Positions 14,892 through 22,855 of a stretch of 32,043 bases of DNA are shown here, in pieces. The stretch comes from Comamonadaceae bacterium. Its GTDB lineage: Bacteria > Pseudomonadota > Gammaproteobacteria > Burkholderiales > Burkholderiaceae_C. The DNA is taken from contig CANCJD010000008.1 of assembly GCA_947378275.1 (NCBI GenBank), forward strand, positions 1 through 32,043, read 5' to 3'. Both the position numbers and the translations under genes were made by a program. The notes beneath the pieces were generated by a model, which made no database searches, had not been told where the DNA came from, and worked only from the letters and a program-made list of their open reading frames with translations. Position 1 is the first letter of the stretch. Every line of letters begins with the position of its first letter.

Positions 14892-15676
14892 TGTCCAACG
14901 AATCCCAAGCGCCATTGCTGCAAGTGCGAAACCTAAGCTGCGCCTATGGTGCGCGTGCCGTGGTGCGCGACATTTCTTTTGACCTGTGGCCTGGCGAAGT
15001 GCTGGCTGTGGTGGGCGAATCGGGCTCGGGCAAAAGCACACTGCTCAACGCGGTCGCGGCGCGCCATGCGCCCAGTGCTGGTCAGGTGGCCTTTGCGCTT
15101 AAAGACGCAGGCCTGCAGGACATATACGCGATGACCGAGGCGCAGCGCCGCATGCTGGCGCGAACCGACTGGGGCTTCGTGCACCAAAACGCTGCCGATG
15201 GACTGCGCATGAATGTCTCCGCTGGCGCCAATGTGGCAGAGCGTCTGATGGCCCTTGGCCAGCGCCACTACGGCGACCTGCGCGCCCAAGCCACTGACTG
15301 GCTGGAGCGTGTGGAAATCAGCCCCAGCCGCATGGACGACCGGCCTGACACCTTTTCGGGTGGGATGCGCCAACGTCTGCAAATTGCCCGCAACCTGATT
15401 ACCCAGCCCCGCTTGGTGTTTATGGACGAGCCCACCTCGGGGCTAGACGTGTCAGTGCAGGCGCGTCTTCTGGACATGCTGCGCATGCTGACCCGCCAAA
15501 TGGGTCTGGCGGCCATCATCGTCACCCACGATCTGGCGGTCGCGCGCCTTCTGGCGCAACGCATGCTAGTGATGCAAGGCGGTAAAGCGGTGGAAACCGG
15601 CTTGACCGATCAGGTGCTGGACGATCCCCAGCACCCCTACACCCAACTCTTGGTTTCCTCGGTGCTACAACCATGA
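14888..15676 (+). CDS. phnK: C-P lyase ABC-type ATPase PhnK
   Basis: The 262-aa protein has a complete ABC ATPase cassette: Walker A GESGSGKST (about 43-51), signature TFSGGMRQR (about 155-163), Walker B LVFMDEPTSG and the switch histidine in VTHDL. PhnK has no membrane partner; it docks on the PhnGHIJ core and is needed for C-P lyase activity. The family is related to oligopeptide-transporter ATPases, hence DppD-like annotations. Two ATGs (14888 and 14891) overlap the phnJ stop and either could be used. Its 3' end overlaps phnL by 4 bp. Confidence 0.95.
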   Translation: MMSNESQAPLLQVRNLSCAYGARAVVRDISFDLWPGEVLAVVGESGSGKSTLLNAVAARHAPSAGQVAFALKDAGLQDIYAMTEAQRRMLARTDWGFVHQNAADGLRMNVSAGANVAERLMALGQRHYGDLRAQATDWLERVEISPSRMDDRPDTFSGGMRQRLQIARNLITQPRLVFMDEPTSGLDVSVQARLLDMLRMLTRQMGLAAIIVTHDLAVARLLAQRMLVMQGGKAVETGLTDQVLDDPQHPYTQLLVSSVLQP

Positions 15677-16413
15677 CCCAGAACATAGCCCCCGCCTTGT
15701 CCACCACGCCCTTGCTGCACATGCAAGGTGTGAGCAAGCAGTTCGTTCTGCATCTGCAAGACAGCACGTCTTTGCCGGTACTGCACAACTTTGACTTGCA
15801 TCTGTTGCCAGGCGAATGCGTGCGCCTAAGTGGCCCCTCCGGCATGGGAAAGAGCACCGTGCTCAAGCTGGCCTTTGGCAACTACCGGGCATCCGCCGGT
15901 CATATCTGGGTACGCTCCACCGACGGCAAACTGGTCGATATAACCCAGGCGGACGCTCGCGCAGTGCTGCACCTGCGTAGCCAGGCCATGGGCTATGTGA
16001 GCCAGTTTTTGCGCGTGATCCCGCGCGTGGCGGCCATTGACATCGTGGCTGAGCCTCTGCTGGAGGCCGACGACACCCGTTTTACTGCGGCACAGGCCCG
16101 TGAGTTGGCCGCCCATTGGCTTGAACGCCTGCGTATTCCGTCCTCGCTGTGGCAACTGCCGCCCGCTACCTTTTCGGGCGGGGAGCAGCAGCGCATCAAT
16201 ATTGCACGCAGTTTCATCAAGCCCCGCCCGCTGCTGTTGCTCGACGAGCCCACAGCTTCGCTGGATCCGGAAAACACCCAGACCGTGATCGAGCTGATTG
16301 CGCAGGCGCGCGCCCAGGGCGTGGGCATCCTTGGAATTTTTCACGATAGTGCGGTCGCGCAGGCCGTGGCCAGCCGCACCGTGGCCATGCAAGCCGTTAA
16401 CACCACACCATGA
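15673..16413 (+). CDS. phnL: C-P lyase ABC-type ATPase PhnL
   Basis: The 246-aa ABC protein has Walker A GPSGMGKST (about 55-63), signature TFSGGEQQR and Walker B LLLLDEPTASLD, with the switch histidine in FHD. PhnL binds over PhnK in the C-P lyase complex and is required, with PhnG, H and I, for the nucleosidase step. The Walker A loop has Met (GMGKST) where many ABC proteins have Ala or Ser. It is linked to phnK and phnM by 4-bp ATGA overlaps on both sides. Confidence 0.95.
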   Translation: MTQNIAPALSTTPLLHMQGVSKQFVLHLQDSTSLPVLHNFDLHLLPGECVRLSGPSGMGKSTVLKLAFGNYRASAGHIWVRSTDGKLVDITQADARAVLHLRSQAMGYVSQFLRVIPRVAAIDIVAEPLLEADDTRFTAAQARELAAHWLERLRIPSSLWQLPPATFSGGEQQRINIARSFIKPRPLLLLDEPTASLDPENTQTVIELIAQARAQGVGILGIFHDSAVAQAVASRTVAMQAVNTTP

Positions 16414-17579
16414 ACAGCCCTACCTCCACCCCCTCTCTGTTGACCAACGCGCGCCTGGTGCTAGCGGACGAAATCATTCACGGCAGCTTGCAATGCCACA
16501 GCGGCCTGATCCAAGCAATCGACGCCGCACCTACCGCCGTGGCGGGGGCCATCGACCTGCAGGGCGACTACCTGCTGCCCGGCATGGTGGAAGTGCACAC
16601 CGACAATTTTGAACGCCATCTGATGCCCCGCCCCAAGGTGCGTTGGGACGACGCACCCGCGCTGTTGGCCCACGACGCCGAGATTGCAGCCTCCGGCATT
16701 ACCACCGTGCTCGATGCGCTGGGGGTGGGTGAGTCCGACCCCGACAGCGTGCGTGGCAGCGAATGGGATTCGGTGCTGGAGTGCTTAAGCGACTTTACCC
16801 AGCGCGGCGTGCTGCGCGCAGATCACCTTTTGCATGTCCGCTGCGAGCTGCCAGCGCCGAATACCCTGGAGCTGTTCCAACCTTTTGTGGGCAACCCGCT
16901 GGTACGCATGCTCTCGGTGATGGACCACACCCCAGGCCAGCGCCAGTGGGAAAACATCGAGCACGCCTGGATTTACTTCACCGGGAAAAAAGGTTGGAGC
17001 CAAGCTAAGTTTGAAGAGCGCGTCGCCCAATCTAAGGAACACCAGGCGCGCTACGCGCTGCCGCACCGCGCCTATTTCACTGACTATTGCAAGCAGCACG
17101 GCATTACCCTGGCAAGCCACGATGACACGACGGTGGAACATGTGGAACAGGCGCATGCGGAGGGAGCCACGGTCAGCGAGTTCCCCACAACGATCGCCGC
17201 AGCACAGGCGGCGCATGCGCGCCAAATGGCCACCATCATGGGCGGGCCCAATGTGGTGCGCGGCGGTTCGCACTCTGGCAATGTGTCTGCCATTGAACTG
17301 GCAAGGCTGGGCCTGGTGGATATTTTGTCGTCCGACTATGTGCCTGGCAGCCTGCTGTCGGCCATGGTGCGCCTTACCGAGACGGCAGGCATGACCTTGC
17401 CTCAGGCCAGCGCCCTGGTCAGCCGCAACCCGGCACAGTCGCTCGGTTTGCACGACCGGGGCAGTATCGCCGTGGGCCTGCGCGGCGATCTGGTGCAGGT
17501 GCGCATGACACCCTTGGCCGACGGGCGCCAGCAACCGGTGGTGCGTGCCGTGTGGCGTGGTGGAGTGCGGGTGGCCTGA
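16410..17579 (+). CDS. phnM: ribose 1-phosphonate 5-triphosphate diphosphatase PhnM
   Basis: The 389-aa amidohydrolase-fold enzyme removes pyrophosphate from alpha-D-ribose 1-phosphonate 5-triphosphate, giving the PhnJ substrate. The metal-binding motif H-x-D lies in [10 protein letters not shown] (about 60-69), ASHDDTT at about 235-241 gives further metal or catalytic residues, and [10 protein letters not shown] (about 288-297) with SDYVPG (about 309-314) closes the site. Length is close to E. coli PhnM (378). It is the last of the seven tightly overlapped genes. An 86-bp gap with its own Pho box separates it from phnC. Confidence 0.95.
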   Translation: MNSPTSTPSLLTNARLVLADEIIHGSLQCHSGLIQAIDAAPTAVAGAIDLQGDYLLPGMVEVHTDNFERHLMPRPKVRWDDAPALLAHDAEIAASGITTVLDALGVGESDPDSVRGSEWDSVLECLSDFTQRGVLRADHLLHVRCELPAPNTLELFQPFVGNPLVRMLSVMDHTPGQRQWENIEHAWIYFTGKKGWSQAKFEERVAQSKEHQARYALPHRAYFTDYCKQHGITLASHDDTTVEHVEQAHAEGATVSEFPTTIAAAQAAHARQMATIMGGPNVVRGGSHSGNVSAIELARLGLVDILSSDYVPGSLLSAMVRLTETAGMTLPQASALVSRNPAQSLGLHDRGSIAVGLRGDLVQVRMTPLADGRQQPVVRAVWRGGVRVA

Positions 17580-17582
17580 GTT

Positions 17583-17616
17583 TCGTCACCACGCTGACAC
17601 ACATGATTTCTATGCT
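17583..17616 (+). promoter_or_regulatory. Pho box and -10 element for phnCDE
   Basis: TCGTCAC (17583-17589), a 4-bp spacer and CTGACAC (17594-17600) form an 11-bp-period direct repeat matching CTGTCAT/C at 11 of 14 positions. Exactly 10 bp further is TATGCT (17611-17616), a good -10 hexamer. This is the same geometry as the site before the plcP-like gene. It begins 4 bp past the phnM stop codon and would start transcription near 17623, about 43 nt before the phnC ATG. The internal position suggests the transporter genes can be induced separately from phnGHIJKLM. Confidence 0.6.
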
Positions 17617-17630
17617 TCGCCCTATGCCAT

Positions 17631-17653
17631 CTGCCGGCACCTTAGCCCGGCAG
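17631..17653 (+). repeat. leader hairpin before phnC
   Basis: CTGCCGG (17631-17637) and CCGGCAG (17647-17653) are perfect 7-bp arms around a 9-nt loop. The stem ends 12 bp before the phnC ATG. No T tract follows, so it is not a strong terminator. It may protect the downstream message or reduce phnC translation. Confidence 0.5.
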
Positions 17654-17665
17654 CCAGAAACGCCC

Positions 17666-18478
17666 ATGCACACACTCCAACTTCACAATCTCAGCAAACG
17701 CTTCGGCGACACGATGGCTGTCCATGGCGTGTCGCTGTCCATTGAAGCGGGCAGCTTTATTGGCGTAATTGGACGCTCAGGCGCGGGCAAGTCGACGCTG
17801 CTGCGCATGATCAACCGGCTGAACGAGCCGACCTCCGGCACCGTGGAATTTGACGGCACGGTGGTTACCGATTTGCAAGGCCCGGCGCTGCGCCAATGGC
17901 GACGCAACTGCGCCATGGTGTTCCAACAGTTCAACTTGATTGGACGTTTGGATGTGATTACCAACGTCATGATGGGACGCCTGACCAGTGTGCCGACGTG
18001 GCGCTCGCTGCTTACGCTTTGGAGCGATGCCGATAAGCTTGCCGCCCTCGAAGCGCTGGACCGCTTCGGCATGGCCGACTACGCCGCCCAGCGCTGCGAC
18101 CAACTCTCCGGTGGCCAGCAACAACGTGTGGCGCTGTGCCGGGCGCTGGTGCAAGAACCCCAAATTATTTTGGCCGACGAGCCCATCGCCTCCCTGGATC
18201 CACGCAACACGCAGGTGGTGATGGACGCGCTGCGCAGCATCAACCGCGATATGGGTATCACCGTGCTGTGCAATTTGCACGCGCTGGATGTGGCGCGCAG
18301 CTACTGCGACCGGTTGGTGGGTATGTCAGCGGGACGGGTTGTTTTTGATGACGTTCCAGGCGCACTCAGCGAGGCCGTGGTGCAAGACCTCTACGGAATG
18401 GAGGCCGCTGAGGTGCAGGGTCACCACAGCACTGCTGCAGTGGTACTGCCCTTCGCTCGCCACGCACATAGCGCCTGA
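17666..18478 (+). CDS. phnC: phosphonate ABC transporter ATPase PhnC
   Basis: The 270-aa cytoplasmic ATPase powers phosphonate import with PhnD and the two PhnE permeases. Walker [10 protein letters not shown] (about 35-43), signature LSGGQQQRV, Walker [13 protein letters not shown] and the switch histidine in NLHALD are all present. I start at ATG 17666, where homology to PhnC begins. The frame is open 38 codons further back, but that stretch overlaps phnM and contains the promoter and hairpin, so it is probably not translated. E. coli PhnC is about 262 aa. A 62-bp gap leads to phnD. Confidence 0.95.
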   Translation: MHTLQLHNLSKRFGDTMAVHGVSLSIEAGSFIGVIGRSGAGKSTLLRMINRLNEPTSGTVEFDGTVVTDLQGPALRQWRRNCAMVFQQFNLIGRLDVITNVMMGRLTSVPTWRSLLTLWSDADKLAALEALDRFGMADYAAQRCDQLSGGQQQRVALCRALVQEPQIILADEPIASLDPRNTQVVMDALRSINRDMGITVLCNLHALDVARSYCDRLVGMSAGRVVFDDVPGALSEAVVQDLYGMEAAEVQGHHSTAAVVLPFARHAHSA

Positions 18479-18540
18479 CAGCGCTGGATTTTTGGCCATT
18501 TTTTCTCTTCCCTCTTCCCTCACCAAAAAAAGGAAACACT

Positions 18541-19440
18541 ATGTTCAATCGTCGTGCACTGCTCGCACTCGCTGCTTCCACCGCCCTAATGGCTTCGGCC
18601 CAGGCGCAAGACTGGAAAGCCAAGTACCCTGAACTGGTGTTTGCCAGTATCCCCGCTGAAAACGCTGCCGCAGTGACCGAGCAGTTTGCCGATTTTGCAG
18701 CCTACCTCTCCCGTGAAATTGGCGTCCCCGTCAAGCTGCGCATCGCCGGTGACTATGCCGCTGTCATCGAAGGTCAACGCGCAGAACAAATTCACATTGC
18801 TTACTATGGACCCGCCGCTTATGCGCGCGCCCGCATGATCGGCGTCAAGACCACTCCGTTTGCCATTGAAGTGGCCAAGGGTGGAGTCAAAGGCTATTAC
18901 TCGGTTTTGTGGGTGAAAGCGAATTCGCCGTACCACAAGGTGGAAGACCTCAAAGGCAAGAACATTGCATTGGTCGACCCCAACTCCACCTCGGGCAACA
19001 ACGTACCACGCTATGCCCTTTCCAAAATGGGCATCAAGCCGGAAGACTTTTTCGGCAAGGTGATTTACAGCGGCAGCCACACCAATGCCATCGTGGCGCT
19101 CAATCAAGGTACGGTCGACGTGGCCGCCAACCAGTGGTACAGCGACTCCGATTCCGAAGTGACGCGCATGGCCGACAAGGGCATGGTCAAAAAAGAAGAC
19201 TTCCGTGTCATCTACAAGTCAGACCAGATCGTGAACTCTCCCATTGCTTACCTCGACAGTCTGCCGGCCGACCTGAAGAAAAAAATTGAGCAGGCGTTCT
19301 TTGACTTTGCTAAGAAGGACAAAGCTGCGTTTGACAAGTTCTCCAACGGCAAATTTGAACCCTTCCAGCCTGTGACGCATGACGCATATTTGCCCATCAT
19401 CGAACTCAACAAGTTCGTCGATGCACTGCGCAAGAACTAA
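18541..19440 (+). CDS. phnD: phosphonate-binding periplasmic protein PhnD
   Basis: The 299-aa protein has a signal peptide (MFNRRALLALAAS..., cleavage probably after AQA at 22) and exports to the periplasm. The mature part is a phosphate/phosphonate-binding type II fold: the segments FASIPAENAAAV, IHIAYYGPAAYARA, DPNSTSGNNVPRYAL and YSGSHTNAI supply the anion-binding loops typical of PhnD. AAAGGAAA lies 5-6 bp before the ATG and is a good ribosome binding site, consistent with high expression of a binding protein. It lies between phnC and the permease genes. The exact ligand cannot be read from sequence. Confidence 0.95.
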   Translation: MFNRRALLALAASTALMASAQAQDWKAKYPELVFASIPAENAAAVTEQFADFAAYLSREIGVPVKLRIAGDYAAVIEGQRAEQIHIAYYGPAAYARARMIGVKTTPFAIEVAKGGVKGYYSVLWVKANSPYHKVEDLKGKNIALVDPNSTSGNNVPRYALSKMGIKPEDFFGKVIYSGSHTNAIVALNQGTVDVAANQWYSDSDSEVTRMADKGMVKKEDFRVIYKSDQIVNSPIAYLDSLPADLKKKIEQAFFDFAKKDKAAFDKFSNGKFEPFQPVTHDAYLPIIELNKFVDALRKN

Positions 19441-19446
19441 GTCGCC

Positions 19447-20304
19447 GTGAGCGCAGCCGCTGACCATTCCAAAGCCTACGCCCATGCCGTGGCGGCCAAG
19501 CGCCGCCAACTGTGGCTGGGCTTGCTGGCGCTGGCGGTGTGCGTGTTGTTTGCGGGTCAGGCCGCGGAAATTTCGATCGCCAAGTTTGCCGACAAAATTG
19601 GCAACTTCACCAGCTATATCGACCGAATCAGCCATCTGGAAAGCGGCCAGTGGGTGCTGAGCGATCCGAAGGAATGGTTTTGGGGCTGGAAAAAATGGCT
19701 GGCGCTGATGGGTGAGACACTGCTGATGGCTTATGTGGGCACGGTACTGGGCGCCTTCGGTGCTTTGCTGCTGTGCTTCTTGGCCAGTAAAAATATCACC
19801 GACCGCCAATGGCTGGTGTTTGGCGCCCGGCGTTTGTTGGAGTTCTCACGCACCGTCCCTGAGATGGTGTTCGCGTTGATTTTTGTTGCCGCTTTTAGCC
19901 TGGGGCCCTTGCCGGGCATTTTGGCCTTGGCAATTCACACGGCTGGAGCCTTGGGCAAACTGTTTGCCGAGGTCACGGAAAACATCGATATGAAGCCGGT
20001 CGATGGCGTGCTGGCCAGTGGCGGCAGCTGGGTGCAAAAAGTGCGTTTTGCAGTGCTGCCGCAGGTCGCATCCAATTTCGTGAGCTATGCCCTGCTTCGC
20101 TTTGAAATAAATGTGCGCGGCGCTGCCGTGCTCGGCTTTGTAGGCGCAGGTGGCATTGGTCAAACGCTGCTTGAAGTCATTCGCAAGTTTTATTACGCCG
20201 ATGTCAGCGCCTTGTTGGTGCTGATCATCGCAACCGTCATGGTGATTGACGCGCTCACCGAGCGCATTCGTCACCGTCTGCTGGGACAGGAGCGTGCTGC
20301 ATGA
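19447..20304 (+). CDS. phnE: phosphonate ABC transporter permease PhnE1
   Basis: The 285-aa inner-membrane protein has about six spans, an early one at about 20-37 and a cluster from about 90 to 275. The cytoplasmic coupling loop carries the conserved E...GASW-like region GGSWVQKVRFAVLPQ (about 196-210) and FVGAGGIGQTLLE. It starts with GTG at 19447, 6 bp after the phnD stop; no ATG is near. The 3' end overlaps phnE2 by 4 bp (ATGA). Two tandem phnE genes probably form a heterodimeric channel, a common arrangement in phn loci. Confidence 0.93.
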   Translation: MSAAADHSKAYAHAVAAKRRQLWLGLLALAVCVLFAGQAAEISIAKFADKIGNFTSYIDRISHLESGQWVLSDPKEWFWGWKKWLALMGETLLMAYVGTVLGAFGALLLCFLASKNITDRQWLVFGARRLLEFSRTVPEMVFALIFVAAFSLGPLPGILALAIHTAGALGKLFAEVTENIDMKPVDGVLASGGSWVQKVRFAVLPQVASNFVSYALLRFEINVRGAAVLGFVGAGGIGQTLLEVIRKFYYADVSALLVLIIATVMVIDALTERIRHRLLGQERAA

Positions 20305-21176
20305 GTGCGCAAAGCCGACTCCGCAATGCGCCGCAGTGGTCTGGTAAGCCATTGGCATTGCGCACCCGCTACCCGGCTCATTTCCAGCCCTTTTTCCGTG
20401 GACAGAGTACAGCGGTGACCATAGTGGCACTGGCTATCGCTGTATTCGGCTATGGCATCTACAGCCTGGACATGAGCTATGGCCGGATCGTTGCCGGACT
20501 CGGGGAACTCGGATCTATGGCGCTTCGCATGCTGCCACCTACACCGGGCAGTTGGGCATTGGCAGGCAGCTATGTGCATGCCATGGTGGAGACCTTGGCG
20601 ATTGCCTTGCTGGGAACGCTCATGGCCGCGGTCCTTGCCTTCCCATTGGGATTTTTGGCGGCGCGTAACACCACGCTCAACCGCCTGGTGAAGTTTATGG
20701 CGCGGCGCTGCTTTGACACCTTGCGTGGCGTGGATATCCTGATCTGGGCCTTGGTCTGGATCAACGTCGTGGGCCTGGGTCCGTTCGCCGGGGTGCTCGC
20801 GCTTTTCATGTCCGACCTAGGCAGCTTTGGCAAACTTTTTTCCGAGGCGATCGAAGCGGCGGACCATAAACCCGTCGAAGGCGTGGTGTCGACCGGGGGC
20901 TCCTGGTTGGCCTCGGTTCGTTTTGGCATCTTGCCGCAGTTGCTGCCGGTGCTGCTGAGCCAGGTGTTGTATGCGTTTGAGTCCAATACCCGCAGCGCCT
21001 CCATCATCGGCATCGTGGGCGCTGGCGGCATCGGACTGATCTTGTCGGAGCAAATTCGCACGCTGGAGTTGCAGCAAATGTCGTTTGTGATTTTGCTGAT
21101 TCTGGCCACCGTCTCGGCCATCGACTTTTTCTGCGCACGCATCCGCTTTGCCATCATCGGCGTGCGCGCCTGCTAG
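20301..21176 (+). CDS. phnE: phosphonate ABC transporter permease PhnE2
   Basis: The 291-aa second permease shares the PhnE layout with its neighbour: an isolated span at about 36-54, a cluster from about 93 onward, the loop GGSWLASVRFGILPQ and the IVGAGGIGLILSEQI segment. The two paralogues match each other in these blocks but differ elsewhere, so they are an old duplication, not a recent repeat. Translation is coupled to phnE1 by the ATGA overlap. A perfect 7-bp hairpin follows its stop by 4 bp. Confidence 0.93.
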   Translation: MSAQSRLRNAPQWSGKPLALRTRYPAHFQPFFRGQSTAVTIVALAIAVFGYGIYSLDMSYGRIVAGLGELGSMALRMLPPTPGSWALAGSYVHAMVETLAIALLGTLMAAVLAFPLGFLAARNTTLNRLVKFMARRCFDTLRGVDILIWALVWINVVGLGPFAGVLALFMSDLGSFGKLFSEAIEAADHKPVEGVVSTGGSWLASVRFGILPQLLPVLLSQVLYAFESNTRSASIIGIVGAGGIGLILSEQIRTLELQQMSFVILLILATVSAIDFFCARIRFAIIGVRAC

Positions 21177-21180
21177 TCAT

Positions 21181-21197
21181 GCAGCGCGATGCGCTGC
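21181..21197 (+). repeat. intercistronic hairpin after phnE2
   Basis: GCAGCGC (21181-21187) and GCGCTGC (21191-21197) pair perfectly around a 3-nt loop, between the phnE2 stop and the HD-oxygenase start. Only two T residues follow. It may partly end transcription or protect the 3' end of the phn message, lowering expression of the last gene. Confidence 0.5.
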
Positions 21198-21216
21198 TTC
21201 CACCATGGAGATTTGT

Positions 21217-21777
21217 ATGTCACTGACCATCCCCGAAATCGTGGAACTGCTGGGCAGCCGCGCCACCACTTGGTACGGCCAGGAGGCCGTGAGCCAGCTC
21301 GACCATGCCCTGCAATGTGCGCACATGGCTGAAAAAGCCAATGAGTCACCAGAAACCGTAGTCGCCGCACTGTTGCATGACTTGGGACATATGCTGAGTC
21401 CACTCCAGGAGCCCGTGGCCGATCAAGATGTGCTGCCAACGAAAGACGATTTGCATCAGTTTGTTGCGTTGCCTTTTTTGCGTGGCCTGTTCTCAGACGC
21501 TGTGCTGGAGCCGATCAAGCTGCATGTCGACGCCAAGCGCTACCTGTGCGCGGTGGATGCGAGTTACTGGAATGACCTGTCACCAGCGTCCAAGCACAGC
21601 CTGGAGCTGCAAGGGGGCTGCTATGACGAAGCCCAAGTGCGCGCCTTTGAGACCTTGACCTACTACGCCGAAGCGGTGCGCCTGCGCCGCTATGACGATT
21701 TGGCCAAGATCCCCGGGCAACCCACGCCACCTTTGGCGCATTACGCCGCCTTGATGGATGCCGTCGTGGCCGCCTGA
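21217..21777 (+). CDS. PhnZ-like HD-domain phosphonate oxygenase
   Basis: The 186-aa HD-fold protein resembles the mixed-valent diiron oxygenase PhnZ, which cleaves 1-hydroxyphosphonates to phosphate and a carboxylate. Y20, E23, H30, H54, D55 and H58 reproduce the spacing of PhnZ Y24, E27, H34, H58, D59 and H62 exactly, with a constant offset of four. H80, H103, K107 and D160 or D161 are candidates for the remaining ligands and substrate contacts (PhnZ numbering is from memory). I start at ATG 21217, 6 bp after GGAG. No PhnY- or TmpA-like hydroxylase, which would make its substrate, is present in the window. Proteins of this kind recur in phosphonate operons. It is the last gene of the phn unit. 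Confidence 0.82.
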   Translation: MSLTIPEIVELLGSRATTWYGQEAVSQLDHALQCAHMAEKANESPETVVAALLHDLGHMLSPLQEPVADQDVLPTKDDLHQFVALPFLRGLFSDAVLEPIKLHVDAKRYLCAVDASYWNDLSPASKHSLELQGGCYDEAQVRAFETLTYYAEAVRLRRYDDLAKIPGQPTPPLAHYAALMDAVVAA

Positions 21778-22078
21778 GAGCATTTGCGCCAGGGACAAAC
21801 CTTAGCCCCCCAGCAGATGCCTGCAAGCGCACAAACACTACGGGATCAAAGGCTTGCACAGGGGCTTATTTGGGTGTCCCTGCCCACCGCGCACCAAGTC
21901 CAGCAAGATATTTCGACAGCATTTTTTAATAGTTGCCCCAAGTATTGGCGGTGTCACGCTGTGGCTGGGGAAAACCGCAATACCAAGGTATGCCGAATTC
22001 GGTTTTAATGGCATGCCCTTTGCAGGGTGCTTTGTCGGACTGTCTGACTGAGGCCGTCCCCGTTCCCCCACCTGAAGC
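21778..22078 (+). other. 301-bp intergenic region before the amino-acid/amide importer
   Basis: No convincing gene is present; a 74-codon frame here shows no coding signs. The region holds a sigma-54 promoter (22009-22024). Upstream of it are an exact 10-bp palindrome CCGAATTCGG (21993-22002), a wider dyad AAAACCG/CGGTTTT (21971-21977 and 22000-22006), and GGTATGCC (21988-21995) repeated as GGCATGCC (22010-22017) 22 bp away. These dyads could bind a regulator next to the promoter. TGCAC- and GCACC-type half sites further upstream (about 21857 and 21891) might be remote NtrC sites. Confidence 0.55.
22009..22024 (+). promoter_or_regulatory. sigma-54 (RpoN) promoter
   Basis: TGGCATG-N4-TTGCA matches the sigma-54 consensus TGGCAYR-N4-TTGCW at every defined position, with the invariant GG and GC exactly 10 bp apart. 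Start of transcription would be near 22035, about 44 nt before the first ATPase gene. Such promoters need an AAA+ activator, commonly NtrC under nitrogen limitation. Confidence 0.75.
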
Positions 22079-22855
22079 ATGCGCCAAGAATGCATCCTTG
22101 AAACCCGGCAACTGAGCAAAGAGTTCAAAGGCTTTGTCGCCGTGGACCGCGTCGACCTGCGCGTACGCCGGGGCAGCATCCATGCCTTGATTGGCCCCAA
22201 TGGCGCTGGCAAAACCACTTGTTTCAACCTCCTGACCAAGTTTTTGACGCCCAGCTCGGGCCAGATTCTGTTTGAGGGCCAAGACATTACCGCCTTGTCG
22301 CCGGTGCGCATCGCCCGCCAGGGGGTCATTCGGTCGTTTCAGATTTCCTCTGTCTTTCCGCATCTCACGGTGCTAGAAAACGTGTGTATTGCGCTACAAC
22401 AGCGCCTCATGAAGACGTCCTTCCAATTTTGGCGTTCCGAACGTGTGCTCGACCAGTTGCATCCGCGCGCGCTGGAGCTGCTGCGCGAAGTGGACCTGGA
22501 GGCCTACGCCACGATTCCTGCGGTGGAACTGAGTTATGGCCGCAAGCGCGCGCTGGAAATCGCCACCACGCTGGCCATGGATCCGCAGCTCATGCTGCTC
22601 GATGAGCCCACGCAAGGCATGGGCCTGGAAGACGTGGACCGCATCCGCCAGCTCATCAAAAAAGTGGCCGCCAACCGCACAGTGCTGATGGTTGAACACA
22701 ATATGAGCGTGGTGTCGAGCATCGCCGACACCATCACCGTGCTGCAACGCGGCGCGGTGCTGGCCGAGGGGCCGTACGCCGAGGTGTCGCAAAACCCGGC
22801 CGTGATTGAAGCCTATATGGGCAGCGCGAGCACCGCCTTGAAGGGAGCGCACTGA
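22079..22855 (+). CDS. branched-chain-amino-acid-type ABC transporter ATPase (LivG-like)
   Basis: The 258-aa ATPase has Walker A GPNGAGKTT (about 40-48), the LivG-type signature ELSYGRKRALEIA in place of classic LSGGQ, Walker B LMLLDEPTQGM and the switch histidine in VEHNM. The LSYG signature and the long insert after the Q loop (QQRLMKTSFQFW) are typical of the HAAT family. It is the first gene of the five-gene importer and ends overlapping the second ATPase gene by one base (TGATG). No strong Shine-Dalgarno precedes the ATG. The ligand is unknown. Confidence 0.92.
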   Translation: MRQECILETRQLSKEFKGFVAVDRVDLRVRRGSIHALIGPNGAGKTTCFNLLTKFLTPSSGQILFEGQDITALSPVRIARQGVIRSFQISSVFPHLTVLENVCIALQQRLMKTSFQFWRSERVLDQLHPRALELLREVDLEAYATIPAVELSYGRKRALEIATTLAMDPQLMLLDEPTQGMGLEDVDRIRQLIKKVAANRTVLMVEHNMSVVSSIADTITVLQRGAVLAEGPYAEVSQNPAVIEAYMGSASTALKGAH

